Below the pieces are notes generated by a model. That model was not told where the DNA came from. It ran no database searches and saw only the letters and a program-made list of their open reading frames with translations. Below are positions 1 to 7,690 of a DNA stretch of 64,000 bases, one piece after another. Location: the NCBI RefSeq assembly GCF_001634365.1, contig NZ_CP014579.1, positions 682,001-746,000 on the forward strand. Direction: 5' to 3'. Every line of letters starts with the position of its first letter. Position 1 is the first letter of the stretch. Both the position numbers and the translations under genes were made by a program. The DNA is from Paraburkholderia phytofirmans OLGA172. Its GTDB lineage: Bacteria; Pseudomonadota; Gammaproteobacteria; Burkholderiales; Burkholderiaceae.

Positions 1-186
1 CCGAAGTGGAATCAGGTCAACCTGCAAGCTGTCTACGCGCTTTCCAAGCGCACGGATGTTTACGCCGAAGGCATGTATCAGCACGCAATCGGCCAAAACG
101 TTGTCGCCTTCATTAATACGTCGGGTGGCGCGTCGTCGACGGCGAACCAGGTGGTCGGCACGGTCGGGTTGCGCACGCGCTTCTAA
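1..186 (+). CDS. Gram-negative porin, C-terminal end (partial)
   Basis: Only the last 61 codons are in the window; the 5' part lies to the left. The translated tail has alternating hydrophobic residues as in outer-membrane beta-strands (LQAVYALSKRTDVYAEGMYQ) and ends in VGLRTRF followed by TAA. A terminal Phe in this pattern is the usual outer-membrane assembly signal of Burkholderia trimeric porins of the OmpC-like family. It would form a general diffusion channel for small hydrophilic solutes. The specific porin cannot be named from the tail alone. Confidence 0.85.
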   Translation, partial: PKWNQVNLQAVYALSKRTDVYAEGMYQHAIGQNVVAFINTSGGASSTANQVVGTVGLRTRF

Positions 187-1096
187 GGAGGCCTGAAACC
201 GAACCGGTTTAGCCCTGTCTCAGGGCGCAACAGCAGTGTGCGCCGGCAAAAGCACCCGCCGGTGCAAATTCATCTGGGTACGACCGATACAGTTTGATTG
301 GAACGGTCACGTCCAGATGTGTCGGGATTCTCGTCGCGGGTCCAGACGAAACGGCGGTCACGGCGCAGTGAATGCGGAGCGAGAGTCCGCGGACACTTGC
401 GCTGACGCGACTTTCTCTGTAGCTCCAGCACGATTTGGCCCGTTCACATGGACGGGTCTTTTTTCGACCAGGTACCCCCGCACCGATGCAAATCTGCCAC
501 CACGGGCCGGAATACTTGCGGAGCAAGTCACATGCGTGTTGAAGTTTTGGCGGTGGTGCAGATCAAGGACGCAGGCGAAGAGCAGCGTAGTCAGCACGCA
601 GGCCGCTGTGAGCCGGACACCAACACGCGAGAAGGTGTCAGCCTCGCATAGCGCCAAGACTTTTAACTGTTAGTCCCCGGTTGCGAAAAGCGGGCGTGCG
701 CTTTCCGCATGTTCTTTCGAAGCGTGTCGCGTGACGGACTTCTCTTTATAAGATTCGCGTCGATGGTCGTGACTGCATCAACTGCATAAATAAGACAAGT
801 GACCACCCTGACTAGCGCGTATTTCAACTGCTTGCTACCCTAAAGTTCAACCCCCGTTACCCTAGAGGCCGAAACTCGCCAGCGCGCCTCCGCTCAAGAC
901 TCTGGCGATAATCGTTACGCGCGCACATCGAATCGGCCCGCCATCGCCCCTCATTTGATGGGCTTTACCCTAAAAAATAGAAAATTGCTTCCCCCACAGG
1001 CATCTTAATTTTAAGCATTAACTTACCTAGACTCTAGTCACTGGTTACGAGCAGGGCTGTTCGTAGCAGCAAACCGAAACGTCGAGGTAAATCATC
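187..1096. other. Long intergenic region without a supported gene
   Basis: These 910 bases separate the porin from the DUF4148 gene. Several overlapping open frames occur on both strands, but none has a family-like sequence or a convincing ribosome site. The only clear structure is the hairpin with a T-run near 437–464. The last 150 bases are AT-richer, include a short palindrome (CTTAATTTTAAG) and probably carry the promoter of the DUF4148 gene. Confidence 0.6.
437..464 (+). terminator. Candidate rho-independent terminator
   Basis: A 7-bp stem (GGCCCGT with ACGGGTC, one G-U pair) encloses an 8-base loop and is followed directly by a run of T. It would end rightward transcription, most likely the long 3' trailer of the porin 250 bases upstream. 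Confidence 0.5.
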
Positions 1097-1444
1097 ATGA
1101 AGACCCTTATTCAAGCAGTTGCTATCACGGTAGCGCTTGTCGCTCCCATCACGTCCTTTGCTCAGTCGAGTGCGCTGAAAACCCGCGCTGAGGTGCGCGC
1201 CGAACTGGTCCAGCTCGAAAAGGCCGGATATAACCCGGGCGCCAGCAATGACTCAACCTATCCGGCTCAAATTCAGGCTGCCGAAGCGCGCGTAGCCGAA
1301 CAGAACGGAAAGACCGCGGCGGCAGAAGTTCGCGTCGCTGACACCAGCGGTGTCGGCGGAACGGCCACGGGCTCGTCAGCATCTGGCGTCAGCTGCTCGA
1401 CTTCGTCCTGTGACGGCATGAAGCCGATCTATTTCGGTCAATAA
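1097..1444 (+). CDS. DUF4148 family secreted protein
   Basis: A 115-residue protein with a Sec signal peptide: MKTL start, hydrophobic core about residues 5–18, and likely cleavage after the SFAQ region. The mature part begins with the DUF4148 pattern KTRAEVRAELVQLEKAGYNP and a YPAQIQAAEARVAEQ segment, as in many small Burkholderia periplasmic proteins of unknown function. The C-terminus is Gly/Ser rich and has two cysteines close together (CSTSSC) that could form a disulfide. The start has a GAGGTAA ribosome site six bases upstream. The function of the family is not known. It appears to be a single-gene unit. Confidence 0.88.
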   Translation: MKTLIQAVAITVALVAPITSFAQSSALKTRAEVRAELVQLEKAGYNPGASNDSTYPAQIQAAEARVAEQNGKTAAAEVRVADTSGVGGTATGSSASGVSCSTSSCDGMKPIYFGQ

Positions 1445-1934
1445 ATTATTCAGCCCACTTGCTGCGAATTGCCCGCGTAAGGCAGAGCAACGCCTCTCGA
1501 ACGTGCCGGACGCTCCGGGCTATGCGTCAACTCAGGACCGCTGCCTGGGATTGGCGCCGACATTCCCAATGCACTTGGCGATGCGCTGGAGAAACGGGCG
1601 CTAGCGTTGGTCGACATGATTGTTGACCATGTTGACGTCGTATTTGGATCCGCTAACGCAAGTCATCAACGAAATGTAAGCGGATGACGACGACTGAGGA
1701 CTGGAGCAGTGCAAGACGAATATCGCACTGCCTCCCACAGCGAACGCGCAGTCTGCCGAAACTTGCAAACCGGGCGTATGTGCGATCGACGTTCAGCCGC
1801 ACCGTTGCCGCAATGGCAATGGCAATGGCGTGAAGGGAAATGTGTCGATCAAGGCTAGGTCAAAAGCTGTCGCGCGTTACCGCGCCCCTGAAACATGGGA
1901 CCACGACGCCATCATAAATGAAACAGAAATGACG
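1445..1934. other. Intergenic region, nothing recognised
   Basis: No supported gene is visible. A short microsatellite-like stretch (GCAATG repeated about 1810–1830) is the only repeated structure. The segment lies between the DUF4148 gene and the mobile-element island and may contain eroded coding sequence that I could not identify. Confidence 0.4.
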
Positions 1935-2123
1935 TCAGGCGGTCTCCACTGAATCGAGTCGCGCAGCCTGCCACGGTCCGTTGCGTTGAGTGGCTGCCCG
2001 GCGGTTGAAAATGCTGGCCGCATTCAGGCCCGCTCGTACCCAGTCGATCTGGTTGTGCTCACGCAAGACGATCAGTGCGATGCCGAGCATCAGTCGAAAG
2101 GTGTCTACGTGGATCTCGTTCAT
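1935..2123 (-). pseudogene. AbiEii-type toxin, truncated 5' remnant
   Basis: The ATG at 2123–2121 overlaps the stop codon of the upstream antitoxin gene in an ATGA arrangement, typical of translationally coupled AbiE pairs. The first about 20 residues (MNEIHVDTFRLMLGIA) resemble the start of AbiEii nucleotidyltransferase toxins. The frame then becomes unrelated and stops after 62 residues, against roughly 250–300 for the family. No nucleotidyltransferase GS-x-DxD motif is present. I infer that the toxin has been deleted behind its first codons. The assignment of this short piece rests mainly on the overlap and neighbour. Confidence 0.5.
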
Positions 2124-2911
2124 TGTGGTTTGAGTGTTAGCCGGCCGTTCTTCGTTTTGTTCGACCATCGTTTCCCGGCGCCAAGACGGTCAACATGCTT
2201 TTGAAGGTCTCTTGCCCATGAAAAATCTGCCTCCAGTCCGAGGTCGCGTACGAGCCTTACAACCTTCACGCGTTTGCAGTGGCTCAAAAACTCGTCCAGC
2301 ACGTGGGGGAGCAGATTGCGCAAGCCGACCATCAGGTTGCTCGCTTCCTCCATCGATTGTCCCTTCCCGATGTCGCTAGCGAGCTCCAGGATGGCTCGCT
2401 CGGGCACGGAGACCAGTACCCCAGAGTCACCGGCCGGAAGTGGTTTCAGGCCCTTCTCGTAGGGGAAATCGTCGTCGAAGAGGGTGGTAGTCTGGTACGA
2501 GTAGCTCAGGTGTTCCGCCACCCACGGAGGAATGCGGTATGGCTTCTGTCCCCATAAGACGACTTTTTCCCGGAAGGCGATGTTGTGACGTACGCCCTGC
2601 CAAGAAAGGGCCGTTTTGCCACCGACGTGAAGGCCGGGTATGCATCGGCCCAGATAGGCGATCGAGCCGTCTCTTGATGGCGTGTCACCGGTCAGAAGGT
2701 AAACCCCCTGCGAGAGACGCTGCAGCCAGCCGGATTTGACCATATGCGCCGCGAGCGCGGCACTCACTCCCATGTCCCTGAGCATGCCGGAATCGATCGG
2801 GTGGCCCTGCCGGCTTTCTTGCAGGAGTCGCTGGACTGTCTTGTTGCTCACCTGGGAGAGGTCGTTTACTGCCTGGATGCAGTATAGGAAGGTCTGCAAA
2901 AGTCCTGGCAT
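2120..2911 (-). CDS. AbiEi-family antitoxin / transcriptional regulator with IS-derived start
   Basis: A 263-residue protein of the type IV AbiEi antitoxin family. It has an N-terminal winged-helix segment (about residues 25–95, including SGWLQRLSQGVYLL) followed by the AbiEi C-terminal region. The family binds its own promoter and counteracts a nucleotidyltransferase toxin. The only usable start lies inside the terminal inverted repeat of the adjacent IS5 element, so about eight N-terminal residues come from the IS and the native start has been lost. The partner toxin gene is truncated. Whether the protein is still expressed is unclear; the IS end could supply a promoter. Confidence 0.75.
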   Translation of the reverse strand: MPGLLQTFLYCIQAVNDLSQVSNKTVQRLLQESRQGHPIDSGMLRDMGVSAALAAHMVKSGWLQRLSQGVYLLTGDTPSRDGSIAYLGRCIPGLHVGGKTALSWQGVRHNIAFREKVVLWGQKPYRIPPWVAEHLSYSYQTTTLFDDDFPYEKGLKPLPAGDSGVLVSVPERAILELASDIGKGQSMEEASNLMVGLRNLLPHVLDEFLSHCKRVKVVRLVRDLGLEADFSWARDLQKHVDRLGAGKRWSNKTKNGRLTLKPQ

Positions 2912-4069
2912 TGCGTTGCTGCTGAGCTATCCTGGAAGCAGAGCCAATTAGGTGGGGAGCAGTGTAATGACGCAACTTGGTCTTGGTCTGGATCTGTCAA
3001 CGAAGCGCACGCGCAAGCGGGAATTTCTCGATGAGATGCGACGCGTTGTGCCCTGGTTGAAGCTGATTGCGCTGATCGAGCCGCACTATCCCACGGGCAA
3101 AACCGGTCGGCCGCCGTTCCCGATTGCGACGATGCTGCAGATTCATTTCATGCAGCAATGGTTCGGTCTGCCAGACCCTGCCATGGAAGAGGCACTCTAT
3201 GACGTGCCGCTGTATCGCGAGTTCGCGGGTCTCGACGGCGGGATGGTCCGCTTGCCGGATGAAAGCACGATTCTCCGGTTCCGCCATCTGCTGGAAACGC
3301 ACGGTCTGGCGGTGCAAATACTGGCGCTGGTCAATGAAATCCTGACGGAGAAAGGCCTGATGCTTAAGGCTGGGTCGGCAGTCGACGCCACCCTGATCGC
3401 CGCGCCCGGTTCGACAAAGAATGGCTCCGGCACGCGCGATCCTGAAATGCAATCAACGCAGAAAGGTGGCAACTGGTACTTCGGGATGAAAATGCATATC
3501 GGCGTGGACGCCGATTCGGGCCTGGTCCATACGGTCATTGGAACGGCGGCCAATGTTCACGACATTACCGTAGCCCAGACGTTGCTGCATCGTGAAGAAA
3601 CGGATGTGTACGCAGACGCCGGATATCAGGGTATCGAAAAGCGTTGTGAGCCTGAGGCGGTGCGTTGGCATGTTGCAATGCGACCGGCAAAGCGCAGGAA
3701 ACTGGATCTGAGTGATTCGTTGGACGCGATATACGATCAGATCGAACGCCTGAAGGCGGGTATTCGGGCCAAGGTCGAACACCCGTTTCGCATCCTCAAG
3801 CGGCAGTTCGGTTACATGAAGACGCGCTATCGTGGTTTGCCGAAGAACATCGCCCAGATCACCACGCTGTTTGCTTTGGGCAATTTATGGATGGCTCGCA
3901 GAGCTTTGCGCAAAGCTTGAAACACCGGGCCGATGAAGGCCATATGTCTGGTTGGAGCGCTCCGGAGCGCGGAAAACCCCTCGCAATCAGCTCACCAACA
4001 AAGATCTGAACGCCGAGGTTGCGCTCGATGTGAAAGGTAACGCTTCAAAGCTAGTTGTGCAGAGCTTCC
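2887..4069 (+). mobile_element. IS5-family insertion sequence (about 1.18 kb)
   Basis: The element is bounded by imperfect 16-bp inverted repeats: GGAAGGTCTGCAAAAG at 2887–2902, and the complement of GGAAGCTCTGCACAAC at 4054–4069. It holds one transposase gene in the usual IS5 layout. The right flank is TTAA, which fits the YTAR target of the family, but the left flank is TATA. No target duplication is therefore seen, and the two flanks belong to different genes (AbiEi left, tetR right). I infer that recombination or deletion removed one original flank. Confidence 0.75.
2967..3920 (+). CDS. IS5-family transposase
   Basis: A 317-residue DDE transposase that cuts and joins the ends of the surrounding IS. 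An N-terminal DUF772-type domain (about residues 30–115) precedes the catalytic domain. Catalytic residues are visible in AVDATLIAAP, VYADAGYQG and KVEHPFRILKRQFGY. I prefer the ATG at 2967 over a GTG 15 bases upstream because a GGTGGGGAG ribosome site lies just before it and IS5 proteins typically begin MTQLGLGL. The length is normal and no frameshift is seen, so it may be active. Confidence 0.93.
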   Translation: MTQLGLGLDLSTKRTRKREFLDEMRRVVPWLKLIALIEPHYPTGKTGRPPFPIATMLQIHFMQQWFGLPDPAMEEALYDVPLYREFAGLDGGMVRLPDESTILRFRHLLETHGLAVQILALVNEILTEKGLMLKAGSAVDATLIAAPGSTKNGSGTRDPEMQSTQKGGNWYFGMKMHIGVDADSGLVHTVIGTAANVHDITVAQTLLHREETDVYADAGYQGIEKRCEPEAVRWHVAMRPAKRRKLDLSDSLDAIYDQIERLKAGIRAKVEHPFRILKRQFGYMKTRYRGLPKNIAQITTLFALGNLWMARRALRKA

Positions 4070-4075
4070 TTAACT

Positions 4076-5538
4076 CATTTCCTTATACACAAATCGACGT
4101 GCCTGGAATCGATGCTGGATAGCAAATCAGCCAGGAGGGGGTTGTTAACAATGCGGATTTCGCGTTTACTCTCGGATTTTCGGCATGAAGACTCGAGACG
4201 ACGCGGGAGCATGGGTGGACGAGGAATTTGAGACGCTGGATTTGGGTGATCCACGGCGAGACCGGCGCGCGAAGGAGCTGGTCAAGCGGTTCGCCAGCCG
4301 GCCCACGGCCAGCATTCCGGGCGCGTGCGAAGGCTGGGCCGAGACGATGGCGGCATATCGTTTTCTGGGCAATGAGCGCATCGACTGGCGCGACATGATG
4401 CAGCCGCATTGGGACCGTACCACGACGCGCATGGGGCAGTTGCCGGTGGTGCTTTGCATTGCCGATACGACAGAGCTGAACTTTAACGGTCAGGACATTG
4501 AAGGGGCCGGCCCGCTCAGTTATGAAGCACAGGTGGGCATGTATCTTCACGCGACCTATGCGGTGACACCGGATCGGGAGCCGCTGGGTGTGATGAACGC
4601 ATGGATGTGGGCGCGCGAACCACGCGATGCAAACGGCAGGCGTGGCGGTGTCAGGGAAAGTGTGCGGTGGGTCGAAAGCTATGAGATCGTGGCCGAACAG
4701 GCACGGGCCCTGCCTGACACGCGACTGGTGTATGTGGCCGATCGTGAAGGCGACATCGCCGCGCTCATGCAGCGTGCGCAGGAACTGGGTGAACCGGCGG
4801 ACTGGCTGATGCGCTCGCAGCACAATCGCGCCCTGAAGGGCGAAGCGAATTTGTGGGAGACGGTGCACGCCAGTGAGGTGGTCGGCCACATCAGCTTCGT
4901 GCTGCCCGGGCGCAGCGGCCAGAAGGCGCGTGAAGTGAGGCAGGAACTGCGTAGCCAGCGCATCACGCTGCCCGGGCGTGCCGGTGTCACGCTCACCTGC
5001 CTCGAGGCGTATGAAGTGGATGCGCCAGCGGGTGTGAAGCCCGTCATCTGGCGTCTTGTGACCAACCGCGAAGCGGGCGATGCGCATGCGCTCATCGAAC
5101 TCGTTGACTGGTACCGCGCGAGGTGGGAAATAGAAATGTTCTTCAACGTCCTGAAGAACGCCTGCCGGGTTGAAGCGCTGCAACTCTCACAGATGGAGCG
5201 CGTGGAGAAGGCGCTCGCGCTGTACATGGTCGTATCGTGGCGTATCGCACGGCTCATGCGTGTCGGCAGAACCTGTCCGGAGCTGGACGCGTCGTTGTTC
5301 TTCGCGGCTGACGAGATACACGGCGCTCACGTGCTCTGTAAGAAGGCGCGTCCGAAAAAACCACCGACGCTCAGCCAGGTGATACGGATGATCGCGTCAC
5401 TGGGAGGATTCCTCGGGCGCAAGAGCGACGGCGAACCGGGCGCGAAGACGCTGTGGATTGGCATGCAGCGAGTCATGGATGCTGTGATCACCATTCAGAT
5501 CTTGCGCGACGGTTACGACACTTCTGTATAACGAAATG
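4076..5538 (+). mobile_element. IS4-family (IS50 group) insertion sequence with 9-bp target duplication
   Basis: The ends are 17-bp inverted repeats with two mismatches: CATTTCCTTATACACAA at 4076–4092, and the complement of CATTTCGTTATACAGAA at 5522–5538. The direct repeat TCCTTAACT flanks the element at 4067–4075 and 5539–5547, the duplication length typical of the IS50 group. The transposase stop codon lies inside the right repeat. The left copy of the duplication includes the last three bases of the IS5 element, so this IS landed at the IS5 end after IS5 was in place. Confidence 0.9.
4185..5531 (+). CDS. IS4-family transposase (Tn5-like)
   Basis: A 448-residue transposase of the Tn5/IS50 group. 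The first catalytic Asp is in CIADTTELNF and the second in YVADREGDI. The signature Y-x2-R-x3-E-x6-K is complete (YRARWEIEMFFNVLK), supplying the catalytic Glu. The N-terminal segment (WVDEEFETLDLGDPRRDRRA) matches the DNA-binding region of this group. The frame is intact and of normal length, and the element has perfect target duplications, which suggests a fairly recent, possibly active copy. Confidence 0.94.
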   Translation: MKTRDDAGAWVDEEFETLDLGDPRRDRRAKELVKRFASRPTASIPGACEGWAETMAAYRFLGNERIDWRDMMQPHWDRTTTRMGQLPVVLCIADTTELNFNGQDIEGAGPLSYEAQVGMYLHATYAVTPDREPLGVMNAWMWAREPRDANGRRGGVRESVRWVESYEIVAEQARALPDTRLVYVADREGDIAALMQRAQELGEPADWLMRSQHNRALKGEANLWETVHASEVVGHISFVLPGRSGQKAREVRQELRSQRITLPGRAGVTLTCLEAYEVDAPAGVKPVIWRLVTNREAGDAHALIELVDWYRARWEIEMFFNVLKNACRVEALQLSQMERVEKALALYMVVSWRIARLMRVGRTCPELDASLFFAADEIHGAHVLCKKARPKKPPTLSQVIRMIASLGGFLGRKSDGEPGAKTLWIGMQRVMDAVITIQILRDGYDTSV

Positions 5539-5717
5539 TCCTTAACTACCTCGAGTACCAAGTCATCTTTCGCCGGAAAGTAGTAGTGGATGCTCGAAGT
5601 CTTGACGCCAACGAGGTCAAACAGATCACGATAGCTGAATCCGTTATAACCGCGCAACATGATCAGCGTAGCAGCGTGGCCGACAATCTTCGCACGTACC
5701 GTCGATGTAGTATCCAT
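5539..5717 (-). pseudogene. TetR-family regulator, N-terminal fragment cut by IS insertion
   Basis: The ATG at 5717 begins about 58 residues of a TetR helix-turn-helix domain: STVRAKIVGHAATLIMLRGY, then the recognition helix region FDLVGVKTSSIHYYFPAKDDLV. The gene then runs into the IS4 target duplication, beyond which lie IS4 and IS5 sequences. The ligand-binding domain is missing everywhere in the window. A palindrome just upstream of the start could be its former operator. A truncated N-domain of this kind cannot dimerise normally, so the gene is judged dead. Confidence 0.8.
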
Positions 5718-5728
5718 GCGCTTAACGT

Positions 5729-5746
5729 ATCTATCAATAGATAGAT
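5729..5746. promoter_or_regulatory. Candidate TetR operator palindrome
   Basis: ATCTATC and GATAGAT form a perfect inverted repeat around a 4-base centre, 12 bases upstream of the start of the broken tetR gene. Placement and size fit an autoregulatory TetR-family operator. The divergent gene it may once have controlled is lost. Confidence 0.5.
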
Positions 5747-5849
5747 TGTCAATTGGAATCTTAAATGATGCCGATAGCTCTGGCCGCGCGCGAAACGTGG
5801 TTGCTGAGGCAGAAATCTACGGCGCGCACCCAACATGGCCCGTTCCTCG

Positions 5850-6978
5850 CATCATACGCGTCGGCTTCTGTATCAGCGTGTTGCCCGAAGGACGTCAGGT
5901 CATCGATCTGCCGCCTACGCGCTTCGCGGTGACAGAACATCGCGTGCAGATCGCGCAGTGCGCCTGCGGCAAGCGTCATTCGGGTGTGTTTCCCGGGAAC
6001 GTGAGCCAGGCGGTGCAGTATGGTCCCCAGATCCGCGCGGCGGCCGTTTATCTGACGCAGTACCAGCAGTTGCCGGTGGCACGTACGGCCCAGGCACTGG
6101 CGGATCTGTTTGGTGTGCGGGTGAGTACGGGCACGGTGCAGCAGAGCATCGATGAGGCGGCCGGCCTGCTGGCCCCCGCGGTTAAACAGATCAGCGAGGC
6201 GCTACGCGAGCAGCCCGTGGTGCATTTCGATGAGAGCGCCATGCGCGTGGGGCGTGCGCCTTACTGGTTGCATCTGGCCTCGACCCGTACGTTGAGCTGG
6301 TATGGCGCACATCACAAGCGCGGTGGCCAGGCACTGGACAGCTTCGGGATTCTGCCCGGTTTTACGGGCATCGCCGTGCATGAGGGCTGGAGGCCGTACG
6401 CTGCCTATGCGTGTGACCATGCGCTGTGCAACGCGCACCATCTGCGCGAACTGGTGTTCATCGTGGAGTCGACCCAGCAAGCCTGGGCCCAGCAGATGAT
6501 CGATCTGCTTTGCCGGGCCAAGCGCGAAGTCGACCTCAGTGTGGCTGGCGGCAACAGGGCGCTGGATCCATCGCGTCAGCGCTATTACAGGCGACGCAGC
6601 CGCGAACTGATCGCCCGGGCGCGCAAACTGAATCCAACCCAGGCGCGCGCGCCCACACGCGTGGACCTGCGCGGCCGGATCAGACAAAGCTTCACCTACA
6701 ACCTGGTGCGCCGCCTGCAGACGCAGGCGACCGAAGTGTGGCGCTTCATTGCCGATCACCGGGTACCGTTCGACAACAACCAGGCCGAACGCGATATCCG
6801 CATGCCCAAGCTCAAACAGAAAATCTCGGGGTGTTTCCGTGCGGTATCAGGCATGCAAGCCTTCTGTACGATCCGCTCCTACCTTGCCAGTCTGCGCAAA
6901 CAGAACCGCGCGCTGATCGATGCGCTCGCCCTGGCCTTTACCGGATTCGTCGTTTCACCGCTTCCGGCTGCTGAATAG
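5850..6978 (+). pseudogene. IS66-family transposase, N-terminally truncated
   Basis: The open frame encodes the zinc-finger remnant (AQCACGKRHSGVF) and the full catalytic region of an IS66 TnpC-type transposase. Catalytic acids are visible in VVHFDESAMRV, YACDHALCNAHHLREL and DNNQAERDIRMPK. About 100 residues with the leucine zipper and first zinc-binding cysteines are missing. The frame upstream of about 5870 is unrelated sequence from the former tetR neighbour. I saw no flanking inverted repeats or accessory tnpA/tnpB genes, so this is an immobile fragment. The left edge is approximate. Confidence 0.8.
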
Positions 6979-7214
6979 TTACCCGCCAGGATACCAGGTC
7001 TAACTCAAAGTTCCTAACACCATCTAAGGGACACTTAAACCAAACGCTAAAGCGCAATAGCTCGCTGGATTTCCAGCTTCTGATAGCAATAAGTTCACAC
7101 GTCCGTGCACAACCTGTCAGCGTTCTGCGCGGCCAACTGCAGGCTGTCAGCATGATGATCGAGCCTATCGTTCTCGGACAGAAGAATCGATGAGCCTCGA
7201 AGAGCAAGGCTGAA

Positions 7215-7550
7215 ATGGAAAAACTCCTGCCAGCAACAATTGCTGAGACACCGGACATAACGTTTACGGCGCGTGCCAGGAAGCTCGGTGTGGATGAGAA
7301 GAGGTTGAATAAGCTGTTCCCTGAACTAGGGCTTGGACTGCGTGAAAGACGTCTTGATCTGGTTCGACGGAACAGATGGCTGCGGCTCCTGAGAATTGGA
7401 CGCAATCTGCGTGAGTTCAAGCGGCGATTCGAACGCGAGGGGCTCGCGTTCAATCGGGACAATGTATTCAAACACGGTGGAATCATGTTTCATAGAGGGG
7501 GGCCAGAAGAGCGACTCTTCCTCTGGGTAAAGGAAAGAAGGCCCTTTTGA
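7215..7550 (+). pseudogene. Possible C-terminal fragment of a TniQ/TnsD-like transposition protein
   Basis: A 111-residue frame with a helix-turn-helix-like segment (ARKLGVDEKRLNKLFPELG) followed by a basic helical region. Repeated wing-like HTH units of this kind (R-L-x-V...L...FPEL) occur at the C-terminus of TniQ/TnsD proteins, which pick the target site for Tn7-like elements. It is too short to be complete and begins after an in-frame stop. Support comes from the adjacent repeat array at 7580–7690, which resembles a Tn7-type end. It could also be an unrelated DNA-binding fragment. Confidence 0.35.
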
Positions 7551-7579
7551 AGCTGTTGGGATGGTAACCGGCGGCAAAG

Positions 7580-7690
7580 CGATAGATGAGCCTTTTCACA
7601 GGTTTAACCGATAGATGACTTTTCTCGGAATAAAGCGATAGCGGATTTTATGTGTCAACTTTCGCTTTATTCGTCAACAGGAGGCACACC
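7580..7690. repeat. Repeat array resembling the end of a Tn7-like transposon
   Basis: Three directly repeated motifs around CGATAGATGA or CGATAGCGGA start at 7580, 7609 and 7636, each followed by a T-rich tract, with spacings of 29 and 27 bases. A further inverted copy (TTCGCTTTATT) lies at about 7661–7671. Read on the minus strand, the outer edge begins TGTTGACGAATAAAG. Short spaced transposase-binding repeats running to a TGT terminus are characteristic of Tn7-like ends. The TGA in that edge is the stop codon of the neighbouring EgtB-like gene. Confidence 0.5.

Noticed and set aside
236..673. Open frames after the porin gene on both strands
   Set aside because: Mutually overlapping, no ribosome sites, Arg/Thr-rich composition without any family pattern, and a terminator hairpin lies in the middle.
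6938..7486. 182-codon Ser/Arg-rich minus-strand frame
   Set aside because: It is shadow sequence opposite the IS66 end and the TniQ-like fragment; no domain is seen.
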